Part shown: piece after piece, positions 34,541 through 45,264 of the stretch | Layout of the letters: each line of letters opens with the position of its first letter | Position numbering within the stretch: the first letter of the stretch is position 1 | NCBI GenBank assembly: GCA_023525975.1 | Contig: CM042024.1 | Location: forward strand, 96,537,880-96,601,879 | Direction of reading: 5' to 3' | From: Smallanthus sonchifolius | Lineage: Eukaryota > Streptophyta > Magnoliopsida > Asterales > Asteraceae | Length of the DNA stretch: 64,000 bases | Position numbers and translations under genes: made by a program | Notes under the pieces: generated by a model | Databases searched by the model: none | Told to the model about the DNA's origin: nothing | What the model saw: the letters and a program-made list of their open reading frames with translations, nothing else

Positions 34541-34996
34541 AACAAGCCTTTCCTTCTCATCCAAGTCAAGCTCCAGCTCCTGTTCAAATCTGTCACAAAC
34601 AAAACACTCCTCTATGGATTCATCCTCAGAATGAGGATAGCATCCTTCAATGATGTCTGCCATAAAGCATTCATGACTGGGCAGAGGGTTAGATTCACTT
34701 GAAAAAATATTTAAACAGACCCTTCTATTGCCAAATGTCATATCAGTTGTGCCTAAGCGACAGTCAATCAAAGAGTGGGATGTGGCTAAGAAGGGTCGAC
34801 CCAAAATGACAGTTGGTTCAATGACCTTTTCAAATTGCACATAATCAAGAACCAAGAAATCCATCGGATAGTAGAATTGATCCACTTTCACTATCACATC
34901 ACGAACAATCCCTCTTGGGAGTTTAGGGGTCAAATCTGCCAACATCACGGTGGTATTGGCTCGACATAGAGGACCAAAGTCATATTGGTCATACAA
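34451..34996 (-). pseudogene. Athila I protease region
   Basis: MYDQYDFGPL...TVMLADLTPKLPRGIVRDVIVKVDQFYYPMDFLVLDY...VILGRPFLATSHSLIDCRLG..DMTFGNRRV matches the Athila/gypsy retropepsin-like domain (compare Athila II at 47330-47690). The N-terminal part with the catalytic Asp lies upstream and is frameshifted. Downstream acidic sequence (about 34540-34640) joins the captured fragment. The protease would mature the Gag-Pol polyprotein. Confidence 0.75.
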
Positions 34997-35099
34997 GCTT
35001 TTCAGGAATTTTGTGATACCTTTTCTGAGTGCACAAGTCTTTCAAGTATTTAGCATAAACTGGTATCTGTTTAATTGCATCAAGAAGCGGTATATTAAT

Positions 35100-37065
35100 T
35101 TTTACCGCTTAAAAAGCTCCCAGATTTCCTCTTGTTGAGGACCTCGCTTCTTGGCCGCCACCTGTTTACCTGCACTTACTAAAGAAGCAGGGAATGGCAC
35201 CCTTGGAGGCACCACTCCCCCATTGTCACCAGTAGATGATGTTTTAGGAAAAGGCGGTTCTTTTGGATTTGGAAAAGCAACCCGCGTAACTGGAATCGGT
35301 TCGGGTTCATCATCACTGACATTATGCTCATCAATGTCCTCCACCACACCATCGACAAAGGGTGGTGGAGGTGCAATCTTGTTATCATTGGTCTTACCGC
35401 TTCGGAGAGTACTAACCTTGACCACGTGGCTATTCTTCATGTTTCTATTCCCTGAAGTGTGGTGGGATGGATTGGTCACTGTATCACTTGGAAGCTTGCC
35501 ACTACTCTTCGTTAGTTCTACTATCTCAGTGGCAAACTACCCCATTTGAGTGCTCATGACTTGTATGGTTTTATACCGCACATCATCGGCTTGGTTCTTC
35601 TTTTGCAAGTCCTGTTGTATAGACTTCAAAAGACCCAACATAACCTCCTCATTACTCTGATTAGAGGGTCCAGATGATCCTCCCTGCTCATTCCCCTTTT
35701 GGTATCCCTTTTGGTTGTTGCTTTGATTATAATTTGGATTTCGGGGTAGAAATGGTTGTTGAGCTCTTTGACTACTACCTTTGAAGTTGGGGTTAGCTTG
35801 ATTTGAGGCATCCCCATACCTGAAATTGGGATGATTTCAAAAACCCAGGTGGTAGGTGTTGGAGTTCATGTCATAGTTCCTATCATCTCCTTGCACATAG
35901 TTCACATCTTCATAACCACCTATGCAATTGGCACCATTATGCCCCAACTCTCCACACTTATCACAAACCTCATACCGTTGACCTCCAATATCCATGTTGG
36001 CAACCTGCTTCTCTAGATTCTCTAACTTGTTTGCCTCAGAGCTAGGGCTTTCAACCGCTCTAACCACCGAATGCCTTGCCCGTCTTGAAGATTGGGCTTT
36101 CCTCTTAGATGTCACAGCCATCCTCTCTAAGTAATCCCAGTCAACATCCTCAAAGTTTGTACCAAATGTACCATTAGAGATATAATTGAGGTCACGGGCA
36201 TCATCATCAGTCAAGCCTTCATGGAAGGCATTCAACATCTCCCACATTTGCAAACCATGGTGTGGGCAATTCTTTATCAACATCTTGAACCTAAGAAAAG
36301 ATTCATGAAACAGTTCCCCAGATTGTTGTTGGAAGTTTTTGATGTTCTTTCTAGCATCACTAGTCCTCTGATTAGTGTAGAACTCATCCAGGAACTGTTG
36401 TTGCATATCACCCCATGTATAGATAGATGCAGACGGTAGAGAGTGGAACCACTGTTGAGCCTTGTCTTCTAGGGTGAATTGGAATAACACCAACTTCACA
36501 TCATCTGGTGTGAATCCCTGTCCACCAACGGTGATACACATGGCATCATAAGCACTTAGATGCAAGTATGGCTCCTCTGTCCCCCGACCATGATACTTAG
36601 GCAAATTCTAAATTGCTTGGGAACGCATTTCAAAGGACCTTCAATGTTGTTGTGGAATAACAACTGGAGATGGATTGTAAGCAATGGATGGTCTTAAGTG
36701 GCTCTCAATCCCCCTAACAGGGCCCCTGTCATGTCTCCTTGGAATGCCTCCCGGATTGTCAACAGGAAGATTGACATTCCTAGGACCCGGTCTTCTTGGC
36801 CTATTCACAAGATGTTGTGGTGGTGGGATTGGTGCAGGAATATCATGCTGAGGTGGTTGTTGTGGTAATCTCTGATCTAACTTATGCTCATTCGGCCTTT
36901 CAAACCAAACACATGTATCATGTCTCCTATAAACTGGCCTCCTAACCCTCTGTGTCTCCATTCTATCAAGATCATGAGTATCATCTTCATATTCCCCATA
37001 TTCATCATCAAAACCATCAGCCTCATCTTCATAATCTAGACCTGAGGTATAAATGGAAACCCGGT
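35100..37065 (-). pseudogene. Athila I gag (main part)
   Basis: Segment 36604-35837 (255 codons) is a Retrotrans_gag domain: KYHGRGTEEPYLHLSAYDAMC, LFQFTLEDKAQQWFHSLP, IYTWGDMQQQFLDEFY, then a CCHC zinc knuckle CDKCGELGHNGANC. Segment 37065-36641 is the acidic N-terminal part, cut at 37065 by Tekay 1. Segment 35479-35102 is the Pro/Lys-rich spacer toward protease. Frame breaks at about 36620, 35830 and 35550 show decay. Gag would form the particle. Confidence 0.85.
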
Positions 37066-37176
37066 TGTAACATCCCAAAAATAAAACGACAGTTATAATA
37101 ACGGAATAACGGAATAAACGAACGAGGCATGTCGGGTCGGGCCGGATGGGCCGGCGGGCTGGAAGGGGAGCCTCCC

Positions 37177-37186
37177 CTATAAATAG
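37177..37186 (+). promoter_or_regulatory. TATA box of Tekay 1 5' LTR
   Basis: CTATAAATAG is embedded in a GC-rich context (cctcccc...gccaagg). The same box is at 54610-54619 in the 3' LTR. In plant LTRs transcription starts about 30 bases downstream, which would place the RNA start near 37215. That start is inferred. Confidence 0.65.
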
Positions 37187-37542
37187 CCAAGGTCACCACC
37201 CATTTCTCTCATTTGTAACATCTAGAAAGAGAAACCGTAAAGAGAGAAAGTTGGCGGATCGACCCGAGATTGAAGTGTGTTGCTCCATAGCTCATGAGAA
37301 GAACCTCCGAATCAGAAGCTCGATATAGGTAACGATCCAACCTAGATCTGAGTTTTTGTTCGTTTTTGGGTTTTTCGGGTTTTGGATGAAATGGTAACGT
37401 TTTTACGGATGAAAATGGAAGAAAAACATAGATTTGAGTTCCTTGATGATAAGCAAACGTTTTGAATGTAAACAAGTTCGGGATCTTGACGTGATCAGAC
37501 CCGGATGCGAAAGTTAGGGTTTTTTTACGGTGAAGCAGATCC

Positions 37543-37762
37543 TGCGTACTTATCAAGTACGCACGAAGAGGATCCTGCGTACTTATCAAGTACGCACGAA
37601 GAGGATCTTGCGTACTTATCAAGTACGTATGAAGAGGATCTTGCGTACTTATCAAGTACGCATGAAGAGGATCCTGCGTACTTATCAAGTATGCATGAAG
37701 CACGTTTGCGCACTTATTAAGTACGCAAGAGCAAGGCCCTGCGCACTTGCTAAGTGCGCAGG
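37543..37762. repeat. Seven-unit hairpin array in Tekay 1 5' LTR
   Basis: Five units pair TGCGTACTT with AAGTACGCA across loop ATC, spaced by CGAAGAGGATC-like linkers of about 33-base period. Unit 6 has TTGCGCACTT/AAGTACGCAA. Unit 7 pairs CTGCGCACTT with AAGTGCGCAG across loop GCT, so a T-A pair is replaced by C-G on both arms. The same array lies at about 54978-55196 in the 3' LTR. Confidence 0.85.
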
Positions 37763-39052
37763 CATCAGGCTGTTTAGGTAAAGTCAGTATGTTTAGAAGG
37801 TTAACCCGTTAGAGTCGGATGTTGGTCTGATGTGTATTTAACTAATCAATTCAGATCGGAAGTGACGTTGTTGGACCTTTGTTTAGGACAACCCATATTA
37901 GCTTATCAGGTGAGTTCTAGAAGCCCTCTTTTAAATGTTTTGAATAATATTTTTGGGCTGGTGTGCATACGTAACGATGTGACTATTTTATAAAACGATG
38001 TTTATGAATGTTGTATGTGACGTTTTATAAAATGATGTTTATGAACGATGTTTTGGAAGGAAGGGTTATGAAAGAAGTGTTTATGAATTATTTTGCCAAA
38101 AGAAGTTTATGAAGTGTTTATGAATGAAGGAATGATTTTTAATAAAACGTACGAATGCTTTAACTGAAGTTTTGAAGTAAAAGAAGTGAATTTTTACGAA
38201 AGTCACAAACGAACGAATCTGCCAATATTCCTTAGGGAATGAAGGTTATGGGTATGGGAAGTATGTTATGGGCCTTTACCTTTTAGGGGCCTTTGTGGCT
38301 GGCCAACTGTTGTACAACTGGGGTGATGACGGTCACCAAGGGGATTATCGTGATCCTTGAAGTTTGGTACGATTTACCTTACTGGGTATTCGTGCTTGAA
38401 GTTTGGTACTTGCACCTTACGGGGTGCAGTGCTTGAAGTTTGGTACGTGTCATCCTTGTGATGCCGTGCTTGAAGTTAGTGTTGAATAACCTAAGTGTCA
38501 GGCCGTAGGAGTTCTTCACCCGAAGGACAGTACGGTGTTGATGGGCCTAGTGGTGGTGATCTTTAGGTTATTCCACTAGTATGTGACGTTTGGATTTGAC
38601 GGTTACGAGAAGGCGTAGATTCGATATGTTCGTTGACTTATGTTTATGATGTGTTATGTTTTTGTTATTGCATTATTTTACGTACGCTTTTATTAATGAA
38701 GTTTAAGGATATGTTTTTGGCAAATATTTGAAGTTAATGTTTTATGTAAAAGCTAGAACTCACCAGTGTAGCTGACTTTTTAGTATGCACATTCAGGTTA
38801 AGGCAGGTTATGATGATGGAAGGTGATGCTGGGCGGCTTGATCAGTTACCCGGATGAGATGAAGACTGGCATCCCGTTATGATTAGCTTATATTATGTAA
38901 TAGACTATGTTACGCTTCCGCATGTTGAACAATGTAAAGGTTACGTTTAATGAAGTATTTTCCGCTGTGTTATTTGATATTGAAGTTTAAGAACTGTGTG
39001 TGAATGAGTAAATCCAACAAGTGAGGCCTCCCGGGTTTGGGGCCTTACAAGT

Positions 39053-39064
39053 TGGTATCAGAGC
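39053..39064 (+). promoter_or_regulatory. Tekay 1 primer-binding site (Met-tRNA)
   Basis: TGGTATCAGAGC lies three bases after the 5' LTR end. It is complementary to the 3' end of initiator-Met tRNA, the usual primer of Tekay/Del chromoviruses. Confidence 0.85.
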
Positions 39065-39376
39065 AATAGTTTGAGAGATTCGGACACTCCTAGTGTCTGA
39101 ACTTAAACTGTTAATGGGACCGAAAGCGGATGCCAGTACGGGTAACTCGAGCCGCAGCATCAGGTAGGAAGGTAGTATGTATTTATATATATAGTATGCC
39201 TTAGAAAGGGTTAGGTAAGGACTTATGTTCTGATGGAATCACAAAGGTGGTCAAATAAAAATCGAAAGGTAATGTAATGGTTAATTGCAGATGGCCAGTG
39301 TATATTAACATCTTACTGTGCTTGTTGAATTTTATTTGTTAACTAGCGTGATGACATTGGATTCCTTGTCTTATAG

Positions 39377-39639
39377 AACGAATTGGCGGGACGAAAGAGC
39401 GGAAGGCATGGTGGGGGCCGTATCGGTGGTCGTACCGGTGGTCGTAACGGTGGGCGGGGCAGGACCCCTGCACGCCAAGAGTATAGTGAAGAAGGAAGTG
39501 TTCACACTGAACCGGCGATTAGTGTGCATGGAACTGAGCAGACACAGGTTGAAGAACAACCTTTCACTTTTGAACCAGAAGTGAGAGCAGCTATAGCTCG
39601 AGAGTTCACTGAGTTGATGAAGGTTTCCTTGCGAGGACT
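39377..39639 (+). pseudogene. Tekay 1 gag, N-terminal fragment
   Basis: The open frame reads AGRKSGRHGGGRIGGRTGGRNGGRGR, then an acidic part ending FTFEPEVRAAIAREFTELMK. The Gly/Arg-rich start is typical of Tekay gag. It is cut by the Tekay 2 LTR at 39640, and the remaining gag (including the zinc knuckle) is not present in the window. The true start codon is uncertain; an ATG at 39291 is followed shortly by a stop. Confidence 0.7.
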
Positions 39640-41416
39640 TGTAACATCCCAAAAATAATAAATAAGTAAATAATAACACGATAGAGATGTAATCGTCAAA
39701 AATGAAAGAAAAATGGATGGGCTTGGGCTCGGCTCCAACGGGCCGAGGGAAGCCTAGGTATATAAGGGTCAAGACAGCCTTAGACTCTCATTTCTACCAC
39801 AAGTTTCAATCTAGAGAGAGAAAGGAGAGCTCGGGTCTAGAGAAAGAAAGTTGACGGATCGACCCGAAATTGAAGGAGCACGTTACTACTGAGCTCGTGA
39901 GCAAAACCTCCGAATCATAATTCCAATCCAGGTAACGATTCGACCCTAAACTGAGTTTTTGTTCTTTTTGGGGTTTTTCGGGTTTAGCTAAATAGGAGAC
40001 GTTTTTATGGATGAAACTTGAAAATAAGCTTAGAACTAGCATCTAGAATGAAAACCGCACATTTTGATCAAAGAAAATTGTAAGATTGGCATGATCGGGT
40101 TAGCATGCAAGAATTTCGGACTTGTTCTGGAAACAGGTCTTGCGTACTTATCAAGTACGCAAGAAGAATGTTCTGCGCACTTGTCAAGTAAGCAAGAACC
40201 AGGCCCTGCGCACTTGCTAAGTGCGCAGGCATCATGCTAGATAGTGAAGTCAGTATGTTCACCTAATTCAGTATGATTAAACCGTTAGAGTCGGGATTGG
40301 GTGTGATATGTATTTAACTACCTAATTCAGATCGTACGTGACGTTGTTGGGCCTTTGTTTAGGACAACCAATACTAGCTTATCAGGTGAGTTCTATGTGC
40401 CCCCTTCTATATTATGTGCAAATCATTTTAAATATTTTGGGGCTGAACTGTATACACTAGGTGAATAAATGTTATGAATGCCAATGTGATCATACGTGAT
40501 ATACAAATAAGTATATTATATATATATATATGAAAATGAATTATGGACAAAGAATGAAACATATGATTATAAAGAATGAATGAAAGAATGACATAACGTG
40601 AATGAATGAAATCTTGCTTTATATTTTATATATATTGCATGTTATGAATGTATGTAAACGTTATGGACGCTTCGATGACAACGGCTACTTCGGTAGACGG
40701 ACGACCACGTGACTATTTTGCAACTGGGACAAAAACGTTCCTTCGTAAGCTAGGACGTATAAAAGGCACTCATGGACGGTCGAAGCAAATGCCTTAACTC
40801 ATGTAGAACAGTTGCATACATAATATCCACTTGGGAAACGGATGCCCTAGGGCAGACGGACAAATGACGGACCACGACGGTAGGACGGTTTAAGAGCGAA
40901 CGGACAAAGGTTGCCGGGCGGATTTATGTTTCGACGGACGGTTTTCTAGAGCCGGACGGTTTATTAAAAGGGCTACGACGGTAGTTCTCACTGCGTTGTC
41001 TTTGTGACATTCGCGACAAGTATGACGAGTTGATCACCCCTATGTGTATGGCCAATAAATGTTCTCCCCAAGTAAGAATGTATGTACATATGTATATACT
41101 CAATATGAATGTTATGAGAGAACAGTAAAGCAAAGAATATGAAAAGCACGAATATTACGTATATTATATATACATACATATAATACTCATGATAAGATAA
41201 ATGCTATGTATGATTGTCTTTAAACTAGAACTCACCAGCGTTAGCTGACTTTTAGTATACATTTCAGGTACAGAAAGGAAGGGTCGTGCGAAGGCGTGAT
41301 GGTTACCCGACAAGGGACTGACATCCCACTCTTGATTGTTAATTAAAAATGTTGTGTTTTTAATTGTTAAGACTTTTGTGTTTTTAATTGTTAAGACTTT
41401 TGTGTTTTTAATTTCC
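39640..41416 (+). mobile_element. Tekay 2 LTR, truncated at the right
   Basis: It begins TGTAACATCCCAAAAATAAT and follows the Tekay 1 LTR plan with diverged sequence: a TATATAAGG box near 39759, the leader 'agagagaaagga', three hairpins (40140-40229), donor-like ATCAG/GTGAGTTCT at 40386, and acceptor-like CACCAGCGTTAGCTGAC...TTTCAG ending at 41267. Instead of a 3' end it runs into a 24-base tandem repeat (ttgtgtttttaattgttaag...) at 41353-41413 and then joins Athila II sequence at 'aattt'. The expected right target duplication (GGACT) is missing. Confidence 0.8.
40140..40229. repeat. Three-unit hairpin array in Tekay 2 LTR
   Basis: Units pair TTGCGTACTT/AAGTACGCAA (loop ATC), TGCGCACTTG/CAAGTAAGCA (one mismatch) and CTGCGCACTT/AAGTGCGCAG (loop GCT). 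The arms are those of the Tekay 1 array, but unit number and spacing differ. Confidence 0.8.
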
Positions 41417-41616
41417 GGTTCAAACACAAGCGATGAAGTTCTCCCGGATGAACGGGTACGCATGCACTAATCTGTCACCTGCACACACAAACAAACACGA
41501 CGTGTAACACAAAAATAGAAGAAGATTAACTAAACAAAACAAGTAACAAATAGTCACAAGAGTCAACTAAAATAAAACACCAAGCGCACACACTCCCCGG
41601 CAACGGCGCCAAAATT

Positions 41617-42438
41617 TGATCGGTGTCGAAGGGACCGGTCAAAGATAAAGAAATAGAGTGTCCTAATCACCTTAAACTAGTTAGGGTAAGAAGGGTGTCG
41701 AACCACGAAGAGTTTGTGGTCGGTGCTCAACTTCAATTAACAATGCAAATTATGAAGGTACAACGGGTCTTTCTGACCAAACACAATCAATGATTTAAGT
41801 GAAAACTTTATAAACTCAACAAACAAATCAAGTACCAAACAAAACTGTTTAAGTTGTAAACAATAATTAAAAAGGGTATCACACCCGGGTTTCAAGCTCA
41901 CAAATAATTAGGGATTATCACACCAACATTTGAGTTCAAACAATCGAATGGTTATTCAAATCTAATTAACCAAATCTAACCAAGAACATCAACATTCATA
42001 CATCATCGGCAAATAGTGTAAAACAATATTCACGAATGAAATCGAGACAAATGTATGCAATATAGAATTAGATTAATCAATAGATTCAACATAAATCAAA
42101 GTTCATAGCAATTATCATCTAACGGGGTCAATGGTGCAAGAATTTATCGACTCCCGTGAGTTCATAACCATACTAAACACAAAGATTCAAGTGTTTCAAA
42201 CCAAACGATTACAAGAATTGTTTCTCAAAGCTAGCACATGATAAAACCCTAAAAACTTACAAACAATCCACCCGGGAATGATTACCGGTGGATTAGCCGC
42301 TCATGGTGGTGGAAATCATCTTCAATCTTTCAATCGGATGTTAGAATCGTGTTCTTTAGCCTCCAAGAACTCCAAAATCGCCCAAGAACAATGGTGTAAA
42401 AGCTGGATTCGAATTTTTGGGGAAGAAAAACCTAATTA
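41617..42438 (-). repeat. Athila II LTR, partial copy 1
   Basis: It starts TGATCGGTGTCG like the complete LTRs at 44019 and 49913 and follows them to 'aaacctaatta' at 42438. There it switches to 16 bases (ggccttgacttgaatc) found in gag at 43099-43114, then to gag sequence at about 42453. PBS (ccccggcaacggcgcca, 41595-41611) precedes it. Confidence 0.85.
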
Positions 42439-42452
42439 GGCCTTGACTTGAA

Positions 42453-43865
42453 TCTTTTTTCTCTCCTCTTTTCAAATTGGCCAATTCTTTCTCCATAGAG
42501 GCTAACCTCTCCTTCGTCTCATAGTCCGGGGCGGATTTTGAAATTGGGTGTTTGGCTCTTCGGCTAGCCGATGCCTTGGATTTTGAACTTTGGCTCATTC
42601 TTTCTAAAAAATCCCAATCATCTTCTTCGGGATTAGACAACAATGTCCCATTACTGGTGGACTTCAAGTACTTCCTCTCCTCTTGAGTCAGACCATCAAC
42701 AAAACACTTTACTAGTTCCCACAACTCAATTTGATGGTGGGGGAATTTCCTCAACAACTCCTTGAAACGGGTAAAAGCTTCATGTAAAGGTTCACCTATT
42801 TGTTGTTGAAAAGTCCGAATCTCAATTCGGGAGTCATTTGTCTTCGCAACCGAGTAATATTCGTCCAAGAAAACTTGTTGCATTTCATCCCATGTGTAGA
42901 TGCTGTTAGCCGGCAATGTGATGAACCATTGCTTTGCTCGATCTTTGAGGGAAAACTGAAAAAGTCGGAGTTTGACCTCATTTTGGTCAAAGTTTTCATC
43001 CCCAATTGTGCTACAGATGGCAGCAAACTCAGCTAAATGGGTGTATGGTTCTTCGGTGACCATACCATGAAAATGTGGGAGAACGTTGATATAATTAGGC
43101 CTTGACTTGAATCGCCTCATTCCTGGAATTGGTGGAACAATTAGAGAAGCATTCTCCGAAATAGCCGGTCTAAAACGACCATTAACTCCACCCATAGGGG
43201 CTACCGGTTGTCTTCGGTTTTCATTATTGTAGCCCCTAGTAGCTCTCCTCCCTTCCTGTCTAGGAGGATACCCAAATCTCTCTGGTCGAACTGTTCGACC
43301 CATTGGTTGTCTCGCCCTTTGGTGAACATAATTCACCTCTTCTTCCTCTTCAAATCCTTGCCCCTCATTGTACTCTCCATATATGCTTCTTTCACCATCC
43401 TCATACTCGTAATCGCCAAACCCTTCACCATTCCCAACATCTTCATTATCAGCATACCCAAAATATTCACCATCTCCATCCTCCCAACCCTCGTTCTCAT
43501 TGTTTCCGGGAGGGGTTTGATTTTGTTGTGGTCCCCTTCTTCCTTGGTACGGATGTTAACGGGTCGGTTTTGTTGAACTGGACCCGACCCATGGGGTTGG
43601 TTGTTATTGATAGGTATAGGTGGGGTTTGGGTTGAGGTTCGGTGAGGTGGAGTTGGTGGGCGGTTAGGGATAGGGCCTCTGTTTGGAGTTGGCCACGGTT
43701 TCTTATGCTAGTCCCAGAATGACTGCTTCGACCATCTATGGATGATGGTTCCGATAAAATGGGTTGTAAATTTTGTTGTTGTTGGGTTCGGTTTTGCCTT
43801 GCTATCCTCTCAATTTCCGGTTCAAACACAAGCGGTGAAGTTCTCCCGGATGAACGGGTACGCAT
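42453..43865 (-). pseudogene. Athila II gag, truncated copy
   Basis: This copy is nearly identical to 48347-49759. It includes the MRTRSSGRTSPLVFEPEIERIA start (43865), an acidic middle and the Retrotrans_gag blocks NYINVLPHFHGMVTEEPYTHLA, LFQFSLKDRAKQWFITLP and IYTWDEMQQVFLDEYY. The frame breaks at about 43497. The 3' part is cut at 42453 and fused to LTR sequence, so the 326-codon ORF ends in an LTR-derived tail (IRFFFPKNSNPAF). Confidence 0.85.
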
Positions 43866-44018
43866 GCACTAATCTGTCACCTGCACACACAAACAAACAC
43901 GACGCGTAACACAAAAATAGAAGAAGATTAACTAAACAAAACAAGTAACAAATAGTCACAAGAGTCAACTAAAATAAAACACCAAGCGCACACACTCCCC
44001 GGCAACGGCGCCAAAATT

Positions 44019-45264
44019 TGATCGGTGTCGAAGGGACCGGTCAAAGATAAAGAAATAGAGTGTCCTAATCACCTTAAACTAGTTAGGGTAAGAAGGGTGT
44101 TGAACCACGAAGAGTTTGTGGTCGGTGCTCAACTTCAATTAACAATGCAAATTATGAAGTTACAACGGGTCTTTCTGACCAAACACTATCAATGATTTAA
44201 TTGAAAACTTTATAAACTCAACAAACAAATCAAGTACCAAACAAAACGGTTTAAGTTGTAAACAATAATTAAAAAGGGTATCACACCCGGGTTTGAAGCT
44301 CACAAATAATTAGGGATTATCACACCAACATTTGAGTTCAAACAATCGAATGGTTATTCAAATCTAATTAACCAAATCTAACCAAGAACATCAACATTCA
44401 TACATCATCGGCAAATAGTGTAAAACAATATTCACGAATGAAATCGAGACAAATGTATGCAATATAGAATTAGATTAATCAATAGATTCAACATAAATCA
44501 AAGTTCATAGCAATTATCATCTAACGGGGTCAATGGTGCAAGAATTTATCGACTCCCGTGAGTTCATAACCATACTAAACACAAAGATTCAAGTGTTTCA
44601 AACCAAATGATTACAAGAATTGTTTCTCAAAGCTAGCACATGATAAAACCCTAAAAACTTACAAAAAATCCACCCGGGAATGATTACCGGTGGATTAGCC
44701 GCTCATGGTGGTGGAAATCATCTTCAATCTTTCAATCGGATGTTAGAATCGTGTTCTTTAGCCTCCAAGAACTCCAAAATCGCCCAAGAACAATGGTGTA
44801 AAAGCTGGATTCGAATTTTTGGGGAAGAAAAACCTAATTAACCATTGAAAATCGGCTGTTTCGCCCAAAACCCGCGTCTGAAACGCACCCAGCGTAGGCT
44901 TACGCTGGGAGGGCGTAGGCTTACGCCAGGCCTCTGATGCTGCTGTGAAGGAAGACTTTAGGCGTAGGCCTACGCTGATATGGCGTAGCCTTACGCTGAA
45001 GGTCTGATGCTCCTGTTTGAAAACTTGGTCCGGCGTAGGCTTACGCTGTAGCAGCGTAGCCTTACGCTGACCCTGCATTTTGCCCCGTTTTCTCCGTGTC
45101 TCTTCCGACACTTGCATCTCTCGCCTAATATCTTCCAAAATCATACTTTAAGCTTCCAAAACCTGCACATGCATGACTACACAAAACCTTTGTATTCCAC
45201 ATATCAAATTGCATAAATATAACATATTACACCTTTTAATACATGAAACTTTGGCCACTTATCA
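44019..45264 (-). repeat. Athila II LTR copy 2
   Basis: Complete 1,246-bp LTR from TGATCGGTG to CCACTTATCA on the plus strand. On its right TATCCCCACACTTGAG is the reverse of an AGTGTGGGGA polypurine tract, so it served as a 3' LTR. On its left is a PBS (43997-44013), so it also sits as a 5' LTR for the neighbouring copy. It contains six GCGTA-type hairpins (44890-45069). Confidence 0.9.
44890..45069. repeat. Hairpin array in Athila II LTR (GCGTA family)
   Basis: Six units occur as three doublets: CAGCGTA/TACGCTG, GGCGTA/TACGCC (the outer A-T pair becomes G-C), GGCGTAGG/CCTACGCT, GGCGTA/TACGCT, GGCGTA/TACGCT and AGCGTA/TACGCT. Loops are mostly GGCT or GCCT. The same array lies at 50784-50963 in the right LTR with one base changed (a for c, in unit 3). 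Confidence 0.85.

Larger units (their letters stand above)
37066..39049 (+). repeat. Tekay 1 5' LTR
   Basis: 1,984 bp. A TATA box CTATAAATAG lies at 37177-37186, in the right place for a promoter about 110 bases into the LTR, followed by a CT/GA-rich leader. Seven hairpins lie at 37543-37762. A donor-like CAG/GTGAGTTCT is at 37910, and the matching acceptor-like TTTTTAGTATGCACATTCAG ends at 38796. Four direct repeats of TTGAAGTTTGGTAC at about 38356-38475 are spaced about 40 bases apart. Confidence 0.88.

Noticed and set aside
34107..34634. 175-codon plus-strand ORF as a host gene
   Set aside because: Its first part is a captured copia gag and its Ser-rich tail is antisense Athila sequence.
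37543..37762. CRISPR-like array
   Set aside because: Evenly spaced palindromic repeats, but the spacers are themselves repeated, the host is a plant, and the array lies in an LTR present twice.
37505..37781. ORFs with 'ILRTYQVR' or 'CVLDKYAGSSS' repeats as a repeat protein (also near 54960-55216)
   Set aside because: They are translations of the Tekay LTR hairpin array in several frames and both strands.
39298..39376. Short intron joining ATGGCCA to the Tekay 1 gag frame
   Set aside because: The GT-AG join leaves the wrong phase for the Gly/Arg-rich gag frame.
44758..45144. 128-codon minus ORF with QRKPT repeats (and its copy at 50652-51038)
   Set aside because: Lies in the Athila II LTR; the repeats are the GCGTA hairpins, and no conserved domain is seen.
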